A DNA stretch of 64,000 bases from Ipomoea triloba (GCF_003576645.1 NC_044925.1:7206310-7270309), one strand, 5' to 3'; positions 36,481 through 47,640 are shown, counted from the stretch's first letter. Program-made: numbers and translations. Notes: generated by a model not told the origin, from the letters alone.

Positions 36481-36925
36481 CTAAGTGACCTCTGCTGCCA
36501 CGTCAGCCAACCCCTTGTACTCAGCCTCAGTAGAAGACCGCGCAACAGTGCGCTGCTTGCGACAGACCCAGGACACTAGATTACAACTAAGAAATACCTC
36601 AAAATCACTGGTTGGTTTCCGATCAACAAGACTGCCAGCCCAGTCCAAATCCGAATAGGCATGCAAGTCAAAAGAATCTGAGGCACACAACCGTAACCCA
36701 TAATCCAAAGTACGCTTGACATACCTCAACACATGTTTAAGCATGACCCAATGCGTGACCGTGGGAGAATGCATATGTTGGCATAATGTAATGCACTTGC
36801 CAAACTCCTATACTATGTTGGATTGTCATACAACTCCTCAGAAGATGAAGCAAACCGAGACGCCGAGATTGGCTTGCAGTCAGTCATCCCTGCAAGCTTT
36901 AAAATGTCAGTAATATACTTGCGCT
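36481..36925 (-). pseudogene. copia RT tail and RNase H
   Basis: Minus-strand translation gives DILKLAGMTDCKPIS (end of RT) then, after a frame change, HSPTVTHWVMLKHVLRYVKR, AYSDLDWAGSLVDRKPTS (RNase H Asp in SD-DWAG), VSWVCRKQRTVARSSTEAEY (catalytic Glu) and LADVAAEVT. The reading frame is broken between the two parts and stops soon after. The hAT at 36926-37467 separates it from the preceding SQRK motif. Confidence 0.9.
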
Positions 36926-37467
36926 TAGTACTGTCAAAGCGGGCTGGCCCGCCCCATTAGGCCCGTCCCACCGCGGGCCTAATTCTTGGCGGGCTTTTGC
37001 GAGCCGGCCCGTTAGGCCTGCGAGTTAGGGTTTATATAACCCTAGCCCGCCCCGTGCGGGTTGGTGGGCCCCGCGGGCTTTTATTATTCTTCTTTTTTTT
37101 TTTTAATATATACATTTACAGAGTGTACTGTGAATATATATTCGCATTGTACTTTGAATATATATTCACAGTACAATGCGAATATATATTCACAGTTCAC
37201 ACTACACTGTGATATATAAATATATAAATATTCACAATACACTGTGAATATATAATTATATATGTTAAAAAAATGGCAGGGTAGCGGGTCGGCCCGCAGC
37301 CCGCGCGGGCCACGGGTCTTAGCAGGTCAGACTCGTTAGGCCCGCTCTTTAGCGGGTCTTTTTTTTTAATTTTAATTTTATTTATTTTTTATTTTTAACC
37401 CTAACCCGCCCCACTGCGGGGTGGGTGCGGGCCAGCCCGCGGGTTTTGGCCCATTTTGACAGTACTA
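36926..37467. mobile_element. Non-autonomous hAT element inside copia RT, 8-bp target duplication
   Basis: Ends TAGTACTGTCAAAGCGGGCT and TTTTGACAGTACTA are inverted, flanked by CTTGCGCT (36918-36925 and 37468-37475). The subterminal text is GC-rich (GCGGGCTGGCCCG, GCGGGTC); the core holds repeated ATATTCACAGT/ACTGTGAATAT palindromic text near 37115-37250. Confidence 0.95.
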
Positions 37468-40166
37468 CTTGCGCTGAGACAAAAACATACCACCTTCAAA
37501 CAAGATAGTTTCTATTCCAAGGAAAAAACTAGGTACCCCTAGATCACGCAACTCAAATGAGACATGCAAAGATATCTCAACTGGAGCACTACTAGACGAC
37601 TGCTCAACATTCTCAGAATGCTCATAAGTGGGTAACTGAGCCAAAACTGCAGGAAGAGTTAATATCCAAAATGGTCTCTCGACTATAGCAAAATTCACAA
37701 ATTGGTCATCGACTATCAAGTTTAGCAAATTAAGTTCTAAACTATTCAATCCTTACTCAATAAGGTCCTCAACTATTCAATTCTTACTCAATAATTCACA
37801 AATCAATCTTTCGTTGAGGACTTTATTGAGTAAGAATTGAAAAGTTCCTCAACGAAAGATTGATTTGTGAATTATTGAGAAAGAATTGAATAGTTGAGAA
37901 CTTAATTGGTAAAATTGATAATCGATGACTAATTTGTGAATTATGGCATAGGCGAGGGATCATTTTGGGTATTTACCCCTGCAGGAACAAGCAGTCCAGC
38001 ACTTCACAACTCCAACTGAACACCACCAAATTCAACTTGCACAAAAGAAGACTTGGCAAAGGGAAAAACACCCTCATCAAACCGAACATGGCGACAGATA
38101 AACAATTTACCCGTATTAAAGTCCATGCAACGATAATCGCGAAAAGACAAGGGATAACCTAAAAAGAGGAACAATAAGCCAGTTTATGCTTATTATATGG
38201 CCTAAGATAAGGAAAACATAAACACCCAAAGACTCGAAGAAAGGAGTAGGAGGGAGAGGATTGAAACAACTTGTAGTGAGGACTTCGCATTCTGAGCGCA
38301 ATAGAAGGCAAACGATTAATTAGGAAAACAGCAGATTCAAACGCAAAGTCCCAATATTTTAGAGGAGCAGAACATTGAGCTAGAAGGATAAGGCCCATCT
38401 CAACAATGTGCCGATGACGACATTCAACCCTTCCATTCTGCTAGTGCGTGTACGCACAAGACTAAAGGTGAATAATCCCAAGAGATGAAAAAAAAGAACT
38501 TAACTTACAGTATTCACCCCCTAAATCATATTGAATTGACTTGATTTTTTCGTGAGAAAAGACGCTCAACCATTAAATGGAAACGATTAAACACATCATA
38601 AATGTCATATTTAAGACAGATTTAAGACGCAATAGATATAACCAGGAAAAACACGAGAAATCATCAACAAACAAAACAAAATAACGATAATCATTTGTAG
38701 ACAAGATGGACGCATTACCCCAAGTATCAGTATATATTAAATCTAATACATTCGAACTAGATGTTTCAACACGAGATAACGAAAAACGGGATGATTTCCC
38801 TAACTTACACGAAGAACATAAAGTAGCAGAACTAAAATCTAACTTGCTAACCGAACACGATTGTAATACTCGACTCAAAAGAAACAGGAGACGTAGGAAT
38901 ACTCGAACTAGATGATCCAGACGCTTGTGCCAAATCCTAGAAGAAGCACGAACGAATATAAAAGCAACAGGAGACGCAGGAAGCCATAGAGAATAAAGAC
39001 CCCCAAAGCTCGGACACTTAAGCAGAACTACCTTGGTAACCATGTCCTTCACAACAAAAAAAATCAGGATGAAATTCAAAAAAGACGTTATTATCTTGGG
39101 AAAAATGTTGAATAGACATTAATGAATTTGACAAATGAGGAACAACTAAAATATTAGACATTTTTAAGGATTTAGACGAGGGAATAATTGCATGACCAAT
39201 ATGATAAATGTGCAAACCTTCATCATTACCCACACGTAGCGTATCCGTTCGACGATACACCTCAACTTCAGTCACACCAACATCAGAAGGAGTAGCGTGG
39301 TGCGTAGCACCGGTGTCAAGAGACCAAGAAACTAACACGTCACTTGAAGTAGTGGCCAAATTAACCTGTAGATTGTGTGATTGATCATCAAAGCGCCTAT
39401 AATAATAAATTGCAGTATGGTCATGGCTTCTACATATTTGAAACCTTACACGTCGTCCGCCACGTCCACCACGATTGCTACAACCTCCCCCGTTTCGCCT
39501 GTTTCCACCGGCCTGACCACCACAATTGTCACGCCATGAACCATCGTTTGACCACCACACCAAGGACCACCACTGCCATTTTGCCTGCTGCTACAACGAG
39601 TGACAAAGGCTGTTGGATCCCCCGCTGTTTGTGAGTCCACCACCGGCGAGAATTCATCACCACAAATAAACTGTTGCCACTAGAAAATCTGATAATTGAG
39701 CAATTGTCACCGGCGTGCTAGTAGTGATCAGCGAGGAAGCCATGACGCAAAACTCCGGATATAAACCGTGAAAGACGTACAGATTTTGTTTGTCCAGCAA
39801 GATAGAGCGATCGGTCATGGCTAGCTCCTCGACGAGAACATGAGCTTGTCCAAGGTATTCCGATTGAAAACTATTACCTTGGCGAAGACCTTGCAGTTGC
39901 CCAATCAAGCCGAGCGCAAGAGCGCATGTAGAAAAGCCAAAAGAATTCTCAATAGCCTGCCAGGCGGAGCGTGATATCGTTCCACCAACCGCTAAGAACA
40001 TTACTTCTCCAGATAAGGATGATATAAGCATAGACAATATTGATTGGTCCTGTTGTATCCACGCCAAATACGTTGCATTCACAACCGTGGAGGAACCATC
40101 AGTAGCAATGACGATCGCCGGAGGACATGGGTTCGTACCGTCAACGTAACCAAGCAGTTTGGCCAC
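37468..40166 (-). pseudogene. copia gag, protease, integrase and RT start
   Basis: Pieces in minus order: gag (40166-39657: TYLAWIQQDQSILSMLISSL, AWQAIENSFG), protease region (39563-39060, SWSLDTGATHHATP with the Asp-Thr-Gly core), GAG-pre-integrase (RIWHKRLDHL, CSSCKLGKSSRFSL), integrase core (DLIYTDTWGNASILSTNDYR, YFVLFVDDFS), integrase C-terminal part (YWDFAFESAVFLINRLPS, RVFGCLCFPYLRPYNKHK), then a direct jump to the late-RT motif LRDLGVPSFFLG. Most of RT, including the YVDD box, is missing. Frameshifts and stops occur throughout. Confidence 0.9.
37656..37978. mobile_element. Foldback MITE with 9-bp target duplication (Mutator type)
   Basis: Flanked by CTGCAGGAA (37647-37655 and 37979-37987). 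Ends GAGTTAATATCCAAAATGGT and, inverted, GGGTAAATACCCAAAATGAT. Nearly the whole element is an imperfect inverted repeat, centred near 37820. It interrupts the copia integrase C-terminal region. Confidence 0.9.
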
Positions 40167-40830
40167 AAAAGAAGGGAACTAGCTGGGTGCGCCAAAACAG
40201 GTAGTTTTGGGAGGTTAACTTGATTGACATGAAGTGATGAGCCGACGACAAAGATAGTAGAATAACCACCAGAGCGGAGGAGAGATTACCGGTGGTAACC
40301 GTACGTTCAGACAAAGCGTCAGAAGGATTTGAGGAAGCTATCCAAGATCAAACGAAGCAAACTGATACCAGATAAGTGTTAAGGGAAAACCAATGAATTG
40401 TATTCACAATAGAATCAAACGAAGCAAACTGATACCAGATAAGTGTTAAGGGAAAACCAATGAATTGTATTCACGATCGCCGGAGGATATGGGTTCGTAC
40501 CGTTAATGTAACCAAGCAGTTTGGCCACAAAAGAAGGGAACTAGTTGGGTGCGCCAAAACAGGTAGTTTTGGGAGGTTAACTTGATTGACACGAAGTGAT
40601 GAGCCGACGACAAAGATGGTAGAATAACCACCAGAGCAGAGGAGAGATTACCGATGGTAACCGTACGTTCAGACAAAGCGTCAGAAGGATTTGAGGTGGT
40701 AACCGTACGTTCAGACAAAGCGTCAGAAGGATTTGAGGAAGCTATCCAAGATCAAACGAAGCAAACAGAAGGATTTGAGGAAGCTATCCAAGATCAAACG
40801 AAGCAAACTGATACCAGATAAGTGTTAAGG
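40113..40830 (-). repeat. Scrambled copia 5' region: repeated primer site and gag start
   Basis: The primer-site text (minus TGGTATCAG) occurs three times: 40370-40362, 40437-40429 and 40816-40808, twice followed by short LTR stubs. The gag start 40113-40330 is repeated at 40475-40690 with a few substitutions (offset 362). GGATTTGAGGAAGCTATCC recurs locally. Confidence 0.85.
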
Positions 40831-40924
40831 GAAAACCAATGAATTGTATTCACAATAGAATCGCTTTCAAAAAAAAGTATTCACAATAGAATCACCGGAT
40901 GTTACACAGTAGAATACAATTATA

Positions 40925-41640
40925 CCGCATTTGCTTCAGGCAAACTGGCAGTGACATGATGAGATTCATTCTTTGACGGTTGCTTGTTATCTTTCTTCTT
41001 CATCCTTGGATAAACATCAACCAAATGCCTTGGTGTGCAGCACATACAAGACCAGTGCCCTTCACAACCACATCGGTAGCAAATCTACTTCTGGCAAAAA
41101 ATTTTCTTCAATGAGTCATGATCACTCAGTTTCTGAATTTGGGCCTGGAACTCATTGTTGTTGCCTCTACCTCTGCCACCTCAGTTACCTCAACCACGCC
41201 TACCCCACGACCCCTTCCTCAACTCCTTCTAGAGTTGCTCCCCTCGGCAATAATATGTGTTTCAGGCATTGGTGCAGAACCAATTGGACGTGCATTATGA
41301 TTTTTCATCAATAATTGATTGTGTCTCTCTGCCACAAGAAGTGTTGAAATAATGATCTCAGAATGCTTTTTATAATTGTTTATCTTGTACTGCTGCTGTA
41401 ATACAAGGTTATTCGCATGAAAAGTTGACAAAGTCTTTTCAATTAAATTTGTCTCTGAAGCTTCATGTTAGTAGAGCTTTAGTTGCGAGAAAATTCTATG
41501 TAGAGCTAAATTATAGTCAATTACTAATTTATAATCTTGAAACCTAAGATTCACCCAATCAAATTGTGCCTGAGGGAGGATAATTGATGACTGTTGGTCG
41601 AAACGGTCCTTTAGGGACTTTCATAATGCAATGGGGTCTT
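40925..41640 (-). pseudogene. Second copia-type gag relic with CCHC zinc knuckle
   Basis: Minus-strand translation gives a UBN2-type gag stretch (QYKINNYKKHSEIIISTLLV, AERHNQLLMKNHNARPIGSA), then LSDHDSLKKIFCQK, the zinc knuckle CYRCGCEGHWSCMC near 41095-41055, and HLVDVYPRMKKK. Frames change between blocks. It abuts the truncated copia 5' LTR at 40924. No LTR was identified for it. Confidence 0.82.
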
Positions 41641-42384
41641 TCTTAATTAAATACTTATTTTTAAGATCGTGATTCAAGTGGTGACGTAAGAAAATAAGAG
41701 CTTACGCCTTATGGGCATCAATACTCTGTGACTTATCAACAATAGTTTGACTTAGTTCCTTTGATGTCAGATATATTTCAATATCCAATGCCTAAGTCAA
41801 ATAGTTGCTACCTCAAGAACAAGCTTAGTAAACTCACATTTGGCAATTGAAGATTGATAATAGAACACTCATACTAATAACATGATGTAATTTGGTCTTC
41901 CGATTAGTCCAATTCTCCCGTGATAGTTATATGGTAACCACATGAAATTTGCCAGTCCATCCCATACCAACCATTGCTCTTAGACCAAATAGTTCATTTT
42001 TAATGCACTATATGTTTTTTCAATGGTTCAATTTTAGTATATATAATACATTAAAAATGAATATTTAATATACTAAAAATGAACATTTACGAGTATAAAT
42101 GTATAATTTTGCACATTCCTTGTTATGGGGTGGGGCGGGTAGCCCAGGATTACAACCCCCAACAATATTCATAACAAAACATTTCAATGTCTTGATATTG
42201 TGTACGGAAATCACGAGTCTACAATTGGATTATGTACGGAAATCACGAGTCTACAATTACATTTTACCAATCCCTAATGGCAACAACGCAAACAACACGA
42301 GAAAAACCATGCAAAGCTGCTAAATTCTCAATGAGAATCTGCCAATATTTTTCTGTTTTCTTTAACAACAAAACTATCCATTCT
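41641..42384. other. Possible continuation of the gag relic, then unassigned DNA
   Basis: Up to about 41900 the minus strand may still be decayed gag of the same copia. Beyond that the sequence is AT-rich with no recognisable gene. A TACGGAAATCACGAGTCTAC motif is repeated at 42203 and 42236. Confidence 0.35.
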
Positions 42385-42762
42385 AGCGTTCCAAACACTC
42401 TATCCTACAACAAGAAAGTGATACCTGATGTGGAAATGATGAAACAAGTCATATTTCTGCATCACAAAAGAGAGCAAAGCACCGGTGTAGAGATTTCTAA
42501 GGGAAAGATAATGTATCATATCGTGTTACACACCGAGGATGATAAAAGTGGAGTACAAACTCATAAATCTATGACACAAAACTAAATGAAGCGGGTAAAC
42601 ATCAGTAGATCAACAGATATGGCTCTCATTCATGATCTAAATTAAGTCAGAGTTGCCATGGCATTGTAAGAAAGCAAAAACGGGAACATGAAATTGCAAA
42701 CCAGCATCCAAGATTTTTAGGCACTTATGTTGCTGGTTGTCGATGGTGCTAGTAGTAACGGG

Positions 42763-43773
42763 TAGAGCTGGCCAAATCCCGGGCCTGGGCCGGGCTCGGT
42801 CTGGTCCCGGGCCGGTCTTAGGCCTCGGTTAGCACAGATCGGGACCGGCCCATATAGAGGTCCGATCCCGGGCTTGGGCCCGGAATTCTTAATATTTTTT
42901 TAAATATATAAATGTTTTATAAATTGAAGTATTTTGTGTGAAGTGAGATTTGAACCCTTAACATTATAATTATTAACTTAAGTTCTTTCCAACTAAGCTA
43001 CTTAAACATTTTAATATATTAATAGACAATAATAGATTAATAGTTAATAAATATATAATTATATATACACAATTCACAGTACAACACTTCTCCAAAACTA
43101 ATATATTTGTTAAAAATAATATTTTAATTATTAATCTCAAAATTAAAATTAACATGATATTCTACTAGACTAAAATTTATAAAAGACATTAATATCATTT
43201 AAATTTTTAGTTTTTTACTATTAAAATTTTATATATGACTTAATATTATTTGATAACTTTTAAATATTATAAAATGTATTATAGTTTATAAAGTTCATTT
43301 GATTTTTACTCACTAAATTAGGTTAGATTAATAAATTAAAAATTTATAAAATATTTTTAAATTGGGTTTGCTCTTAATATTAAGAAACATTAAGATGCCT
43401 ACGTATCNGTTGCACATTGCAGGGCTAATAGTTTTAGCCTTTTAGGCCAGCTGCCACATTGTGGCAGCTGGCCAAAATTAATTTAATTTTTTTTTTTTTA
43501 TAAATTGTAATTTAGCCATGGCAGCAAAGCTGCCATGCTTTGCTGCCATGGCTGCACTTTCCCGGGCCTGGGCCTGGGCCGTGCTTGGGCTTGGGCCCTG
43601 GGCCGGTTCCGTGTCGGGCCCCGAATTTTTTTTTTACAGAACCTGAACCGGCCCTTAATAAGCCGGTTCCGGTTCGAGCTAAGCCTGGCCCAGGCCCAAT
43701 AAGGCCCGTGCCCACTTTTTTCCGGGTCGATTCAGGGTTGGTTCGACCTTGAACCGGCCCGTGGCCACCTCTA
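42763..43773. mobile_element. hAT element inside the hydroxylase pseudogene, 8-bp target duplication
   Basis: Ends TAGAGCTGGCCAAATCCCGG and GGCCCGTGGCCACCTCTA, flanked by GTAACGGG (42755-42762 and 43774-43781). Subterminal regions are repeats of GGGCCGG/CCGGCCC. The core is AT-rich with a single N at 43407 and two strong hairpins at 43445-43473 and 43516-43551. No transposase. It splits exon 5 of the pseudogene. Confidence 0.95.
43445..43551. repeat. Two 14-bp-stem hairpins in the hAT element
   Basis: 43445-43473 is GGCCAGCTGCCACA, one T, then its complement. 43516-43529 (CCATGGCAGCAAAG) pairs with 43538-43551 around an 8-base loop. Both arms share GCAGCTGG/GGCAGC text. Confidence 0.9.
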
Positions 43774-45012
43774 GTAACGGGTAACGGGTTAGATCATACA
43801 TCGCATAGCCCAGAACATATCCTCCAAGCACGGCAGGAGCTATAGAAGCGGTGGACATCAACCTCACAACGTACCACGACTCCAATTACAAACTCGAGCA
43901 TATCAGAAGCAGTGGTCATCGACTTTGATTAGAATTTAGCAATCAGTGAAGTTATGGTAATATAGTCTATATCATCATTGTGATATGATCAACTTTCTGC
44001 AAGCTTATCAGATAATCATCAATTTCATGAATGCTGTATAATCGATATATACAGCGCCTTGCAGAAAATCCTAAAACAGAATTTTTTAAGGAAATACTGA
44101 GTTCAAGGCCACATACAAGAAGTGTATCATAATATATTAAGATCAAGAAGAGTTTTCAGGAAATGGCGTTAACATAGTGGCACAGAAAATGACTCTGGCA
44201 ACAGGAGGAAAAATGAGGCGTAACCCATCCATAGGGCGCTTGTGATGATAGCCATGACGAATACAAGTGGTTCCCCTGGAACAAGTTACTATGAAACCAA
44301 CACAGTTAATACACAAGAAATCGGGTAGAAAGATGTCATTTAAGTAATAGATCACTAGAATAGGCACAAGAACTTACCAATAGCTTGCAGTCTTCATATG
44401 GAAAAGGAAGTGGTGAAGAGTGTATTTTGCCAGTGTCCAAAAGAAAACGCCAAATGCTACAAGTAGCGCTACGTGGAGGAATAGTTTGACCCATTCGAAT
44501 AGATAATGAAAGAAGCCAGGCTACAGCCGGGAGCCACATAAGTGGGATTACCCACAAAACATTGGGGTAAACAACTGTGTCAATTATAAAACAGTAAGTA
44601 TAGCAATGAAGGTGATAGAATTCCACAAATAGCATTCGTGGACCTCACAAAAGTCACTTTCAAAGAGCCGATGGCCTTCTTTGCTACCAATAGGCTGATG
44701 AACCTACTCATCATAAGCTTCTCCAAGATGGCCAGCCTACAATCGAAACCCAAGTAGTCCCTATCTAGGGAATCCGGTCAGATTGCAATAATGGTGCACA
44801 ATAATTAGGTGTATATTCCTTTCTAATTACTTAGGAGAAAAACTCAATCTTAGATCACAGTGCTCTTAGAGATTCGCATGAGAATGCAGAGAGAAAATGA
44901 AGTTACAGTTGTATTCCTTAGAAGCATCACCGGCTTCAACAAAAGAAATTGCAGTTTTCACCTGAAAGACAAGTGGCTCATTCAAATCTAGAGTGAAATC
45001 CTATGCAGCAAT

Positions 45013-45856
45013 ATTGAGATTTCCCAGACAGATTTATCCACAGAGAGAGAGAGAGGCACAATCATACAAAGAAGGGAAGAGATATGGTTAGGAATGTTCT
45101 TTAAGGATTCAACAAGAATTTGAATGGAATAATATTTTAAACTTCAGGTCTATGAAATTATTGAGCAGTCGTGATTTATAACGTTTCATTCTGGCTGGGC
45201 TGCCCCATGAAAGATCAGCACATTCAAAACGTTTAATTTGCTGCCACCCCACATGGATACAGCTCATGCTCATCCAAATACAAACACTCTTCAAACTTGT
45301 AGAAACTAGACAGTTGCAGAATTTTGCTTCTCAAAGGTTACTGATCTTTGACTTCTCTGTCAATAACTGCAGACGAAGCAAGAAATCAGATGATCTAGCG
45401 ATCTCACATGATTTAACAATACTAGGAGAGTGTACTATGGGGCATGCCTCAATTTTGTGTTCATCTCAAATACAGGGATAAAGAAGGTAATAAAGAACAG
45501 AGTCGAGCGTTTTGCTGGGCAATAAACATTTTGATTCGGGAATAAATGTTAGCATGGTAATCTTGTATCAGTAAATTTACAGGTCATGGTACAATAACTG
45601 TAGTTGAGTAACCAACCAAAGGTTGAATATTCCCTCAAGGGCCTAAACACAATCTGAGACTAACAGAGCATTTCATAATAAGCAGACAACAATATGACAA
45701 AAAGTGCCAAATTGCAGCTGCTTCTATGAACAAGCTCAAATATTCTAAAGAAAGGCTCCGAGAAAAGAATAGATGCAGAGACTCGACGAATTTGTTCTAA
45801 CAGATAGGAATTGATTGCATAGTGAAGGAGATATATGCCAAACTGATTAATCCTGA
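45013..45856. other. Spacer between the pseudogene and the membrane protein gene
   Basis: No gene is recognised. The right part (about 45660-45856) probably includes the 3' UTR of the minus-strand gene at 45857. The left part is the former upstream region of the pseudogene. Confidence 0.4.
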
Positions 45857-47110
45857 TTAAGAAACCATTACACTTCTCCTTATAGCTCCTCCCGACTTTG
45901 ATAAGAAGCACCACATCAAGGTAAGAAGAAGTGCATAAATTCGACCTCCAATAACAAGTCCAACAAGGGTAACCAGAATAAGAAACAAGTAACCGTAATT
46001 CTTCTCTCTTTCTACAAAATCTGATTTCTCCACCACACCCTCAGGCAATTCCAGAGAATTGCTGATGGCATCTTTCACATCAGGTGTAATGTTCATAGCC
46101 ATGGTGGCAGGTTCCAATCCTCTTTTGGGACATTCAGGGGAATCGTTTTCCTCAACTCTAGGAAACACTCCCTCTCCAGTTGGATTTATTTCAAGTTTCG
46201 AGTCTTTTCCCGTCTTCCCAATCCTTTTTGGGAAAAGTTTCTTCATTTTTGACTTTATTTTAGCCCTGCGAGACTTTCCACTCTTGGATTCAGGAACTTC
46301 ACATAAGTCCTCATCTTCCTCAATTAGCTCCGAAATTGATTTTATCCCTTCAGGTCTGAAACTTTTGCCACAATAAGATGGATCATCGGTTTCCTCCTTC
46401 CTATATGGAGGCTCCAAGTAACACCTTGGCTGCACAATCTGGATTTCTTCAAATTGTGAGCTTTCTGGTGGGAGCTCTAAAGACTCTTCCTTTTGCAGAG
46501 CCTCTTCCTCTAATCTAAAAACTCTACTGATGATAAGCCTCAATTTCTCCCGCAGTTCTGGACATGGCACCAAGTGCTCGTATCTGAACACATTTCTTGC
46601 CAAGTAATCTACAAAGAACAAGAAGAATGCCGATAAGGTGATCCCAACCGCGAACTTCTTAGCTCCCAGAGCGAGAACTACGAGCAGGAAGATCTTCAGA
46701 AGGGCCAGAAACACCTTATTCGAATAGGCACCCTCTTGACCTTCCTCACTAACAGTGCCAGCACCATCAATTTCGTGGGCATCCGTTGTCGCGATTGGGG
46801 GTCTGGGTGGCGAGGTGGGCGCCAGAGGCGTGGGGGACGGCGCCGGAGGGGGCAACGGCGACTGCGGCGGATCAAACGGCGGCGGCGGCGACGGCGGCGG
46901 TTTTTTCTTCTTGAAGCGGGGAGAAGGGGATGGCTTCTTGAAGCGGTCGCGATGATTGACGATGAGATCAACGAGGGAAGTGGGAAAGCCGGTCTCGACG
47001 ACGAGAGGCGACGCGGCGTTCTTCCGGTGGTGAAATTGATCCTTCACCATCTGGGAAATTCTTGTGGTGCTCTTCACCTTCTTCCATGGAAACCCCATAT
47101 TCTCCTTCAC
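45857..47110 (-). CDS. Proline-rich plant membrane protein, 417 aa (ethylene-responsive nuclear protein-like)
   Basis: An intact single-exon frame, function unknown. The conserved N-terminus reads FPWKKVKSTTRISQMVKDQF then LVVETGFPTSLVDLIVNHRD, which I associate with a plant family annotated as ethylene-responsive/ERT2-like nuclear protein; that name is from memory and uncertain. Next come a basic and Pro-rich linker (about residues 57-105), two adjacent hydrophobic segments (about 133-170: FLALLKIFLLVVLALG, GITLSAFFLFFVDYLA), an acidic region, a lysine-rich block (KIKSKMKKLFPKRIGK, a possible nuclear signal), and a C-terminal hydrophobic pair (YLFLILVTLVGLVIGG, YALLLTLMWCFL). Two or more membrane spans argue for a membrane location. 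An alternative start is Met5 (MGFPWKK). The Pro-rich part is GC-rich. Confidence 0.88.
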   Translation of the reverse strand: MKENMGFPWKKVKSTTRISQMVKDQFHHRKNAASPLVVETGFPTSLVDLIVNHRDRFKKPSPSPRFKKKKPPPSPPPPFDPPQSPLPPPAPSPTPLAPTSPPRPPIATTDAHEIDGAGTVSEEGQEGAYSNKVFLALLKIFLLVVLALGAKKFAVGITLSAFFLFFVDYLARNVFRYEHLVPCPELREKLRLIISRVFRLEEEALQKEESLELPPESSQFEEIQIVQPRCYLEPPYRKEETDDPSYCGKSFRPEGIKSISELIEEDEDLCEVPESKSGKSRRAKIKSKMKKLFPKRIGKTGKDSKLEINPTGEGVFPRVEENDSPECPKRGLEPATMAMNITPDVKDAISNSLELPEGVVEKSDFVEREKNYGYLFLILVTLVGLVIGGRIYALLLTLMWCFLSKSGGAIRRSVMVS

Positions 47111-47640
47111 TTCAACAATTCAACCCAATCCAACAACAAACAACAAAACAATCCTCGCTTATGCAAACACCATTCAGGACTCAGGGATAAACATCATGTC
47201 TCTCTCTCTATATATATATATATATAACAACAAGAAGAAGAACACGAAGAAAAAATCGAAAGATAATTGTGTGTTGATATGAGAATACGGAAATGAGATG
47301 ATACATTATATACATAGATGGACAGAGAGTGTTGAGACGCGGAGGGAGACTCTAAGGGATCATACAAACATTTGTTTATATTACCGAATATAGAGTATGG
47401 TGGAGGAACGGAACGGAACACAATCTTGAATGAACCCTAATAAATCCAGAAGCAGTTGCTCACTTCCGCGAAGAAGGAGGAGAGAGAAAGAAGGAAGCGC
47501 GGAGAGAGTGAGGTGTAAATACAAGAGAAGAGCAGAGCAGCCGATTGCCAACAACTTTCGATTGTGACTTTGAACCATCAGTCTACTTAAGGAGGCCAAT
47601 GTTTTTTTTTTTTTGGAAGAGATGGGTGATTTTGGAGCAA
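47111..47640 (-). promoter_or_regulatory. 5' UTR and promoter region of the membrane protein gene
   Basis: The minus strand has CT-rich leader-like text (CTCTTCTCTTG, CCTTCTTTCTCTC) at about 47560-47470, typical of plant 5' UTRs, followed by a possible donor (TTCGGTAATATAAAC near 47387). A TA run and GAGAGAGACA lie at 47198-47226. A 72-codon upstream frame (47599-47381) could be a uORF. The transcription start was not fixed. Confidence 0.4.

Larger units (their letters stand above)
36056..40924 (-). mobile_element. Ty1/copia retrotransposon, decayed, with nested insertions
   Basis: Order on the minus strand is 5' LTR remnant (40924-40823), primer site TGGTATCAG (40816-40808, complementary to initiator Met-tRNA), gag, protease, integrase, a shortened RT and RNase H, then a purine tract (TTGAGGGGGTG) and the 3' LTR (36184-36056, 129 bp, TGTATTAGGA...CCCTAAACA). 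The 5' LTR is truncated and rearranged. A hAT (36926-37467) and a Mutator-type MITE (37656-37978) are nested inside. Domain order INT before RT identifies copia. Confidence 0.9.
42385..45012 (-). pseudogene. Duplicated fatty acyl 2-hydroxylase pseudogene, introns retained
   Basis: A decayed copy of the gene at 4424-6907 on the same strand. Exon remnants: 45012-44962 (51 bp, same length; ATG has become ATT and codon 4 is TAG), 44736-44644 (93 bp, same length; one Trp is TAG and another is Cys), 44574-44378 (197 bp, same length; two compensating frameshifts), 44275-44178 (8 bp shorter, donor GT has become CT), about 43882-43774 plus 42762-42717 (split by a hAT), and a shortened last exon near 42460-42385. 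Introns remain, so it arose by DNA duplication and not retroposition. HGYHHKRPMD and HHFLFH motifs are still readable. Confidence 0.93.

Noticed and set aside
46059..47227. Plus-strand frames over the membrane protein gene, including an Arg-rich one
   Set aside because: They are antisense readings of the GC-rich proline linker of the minus-strand gene.
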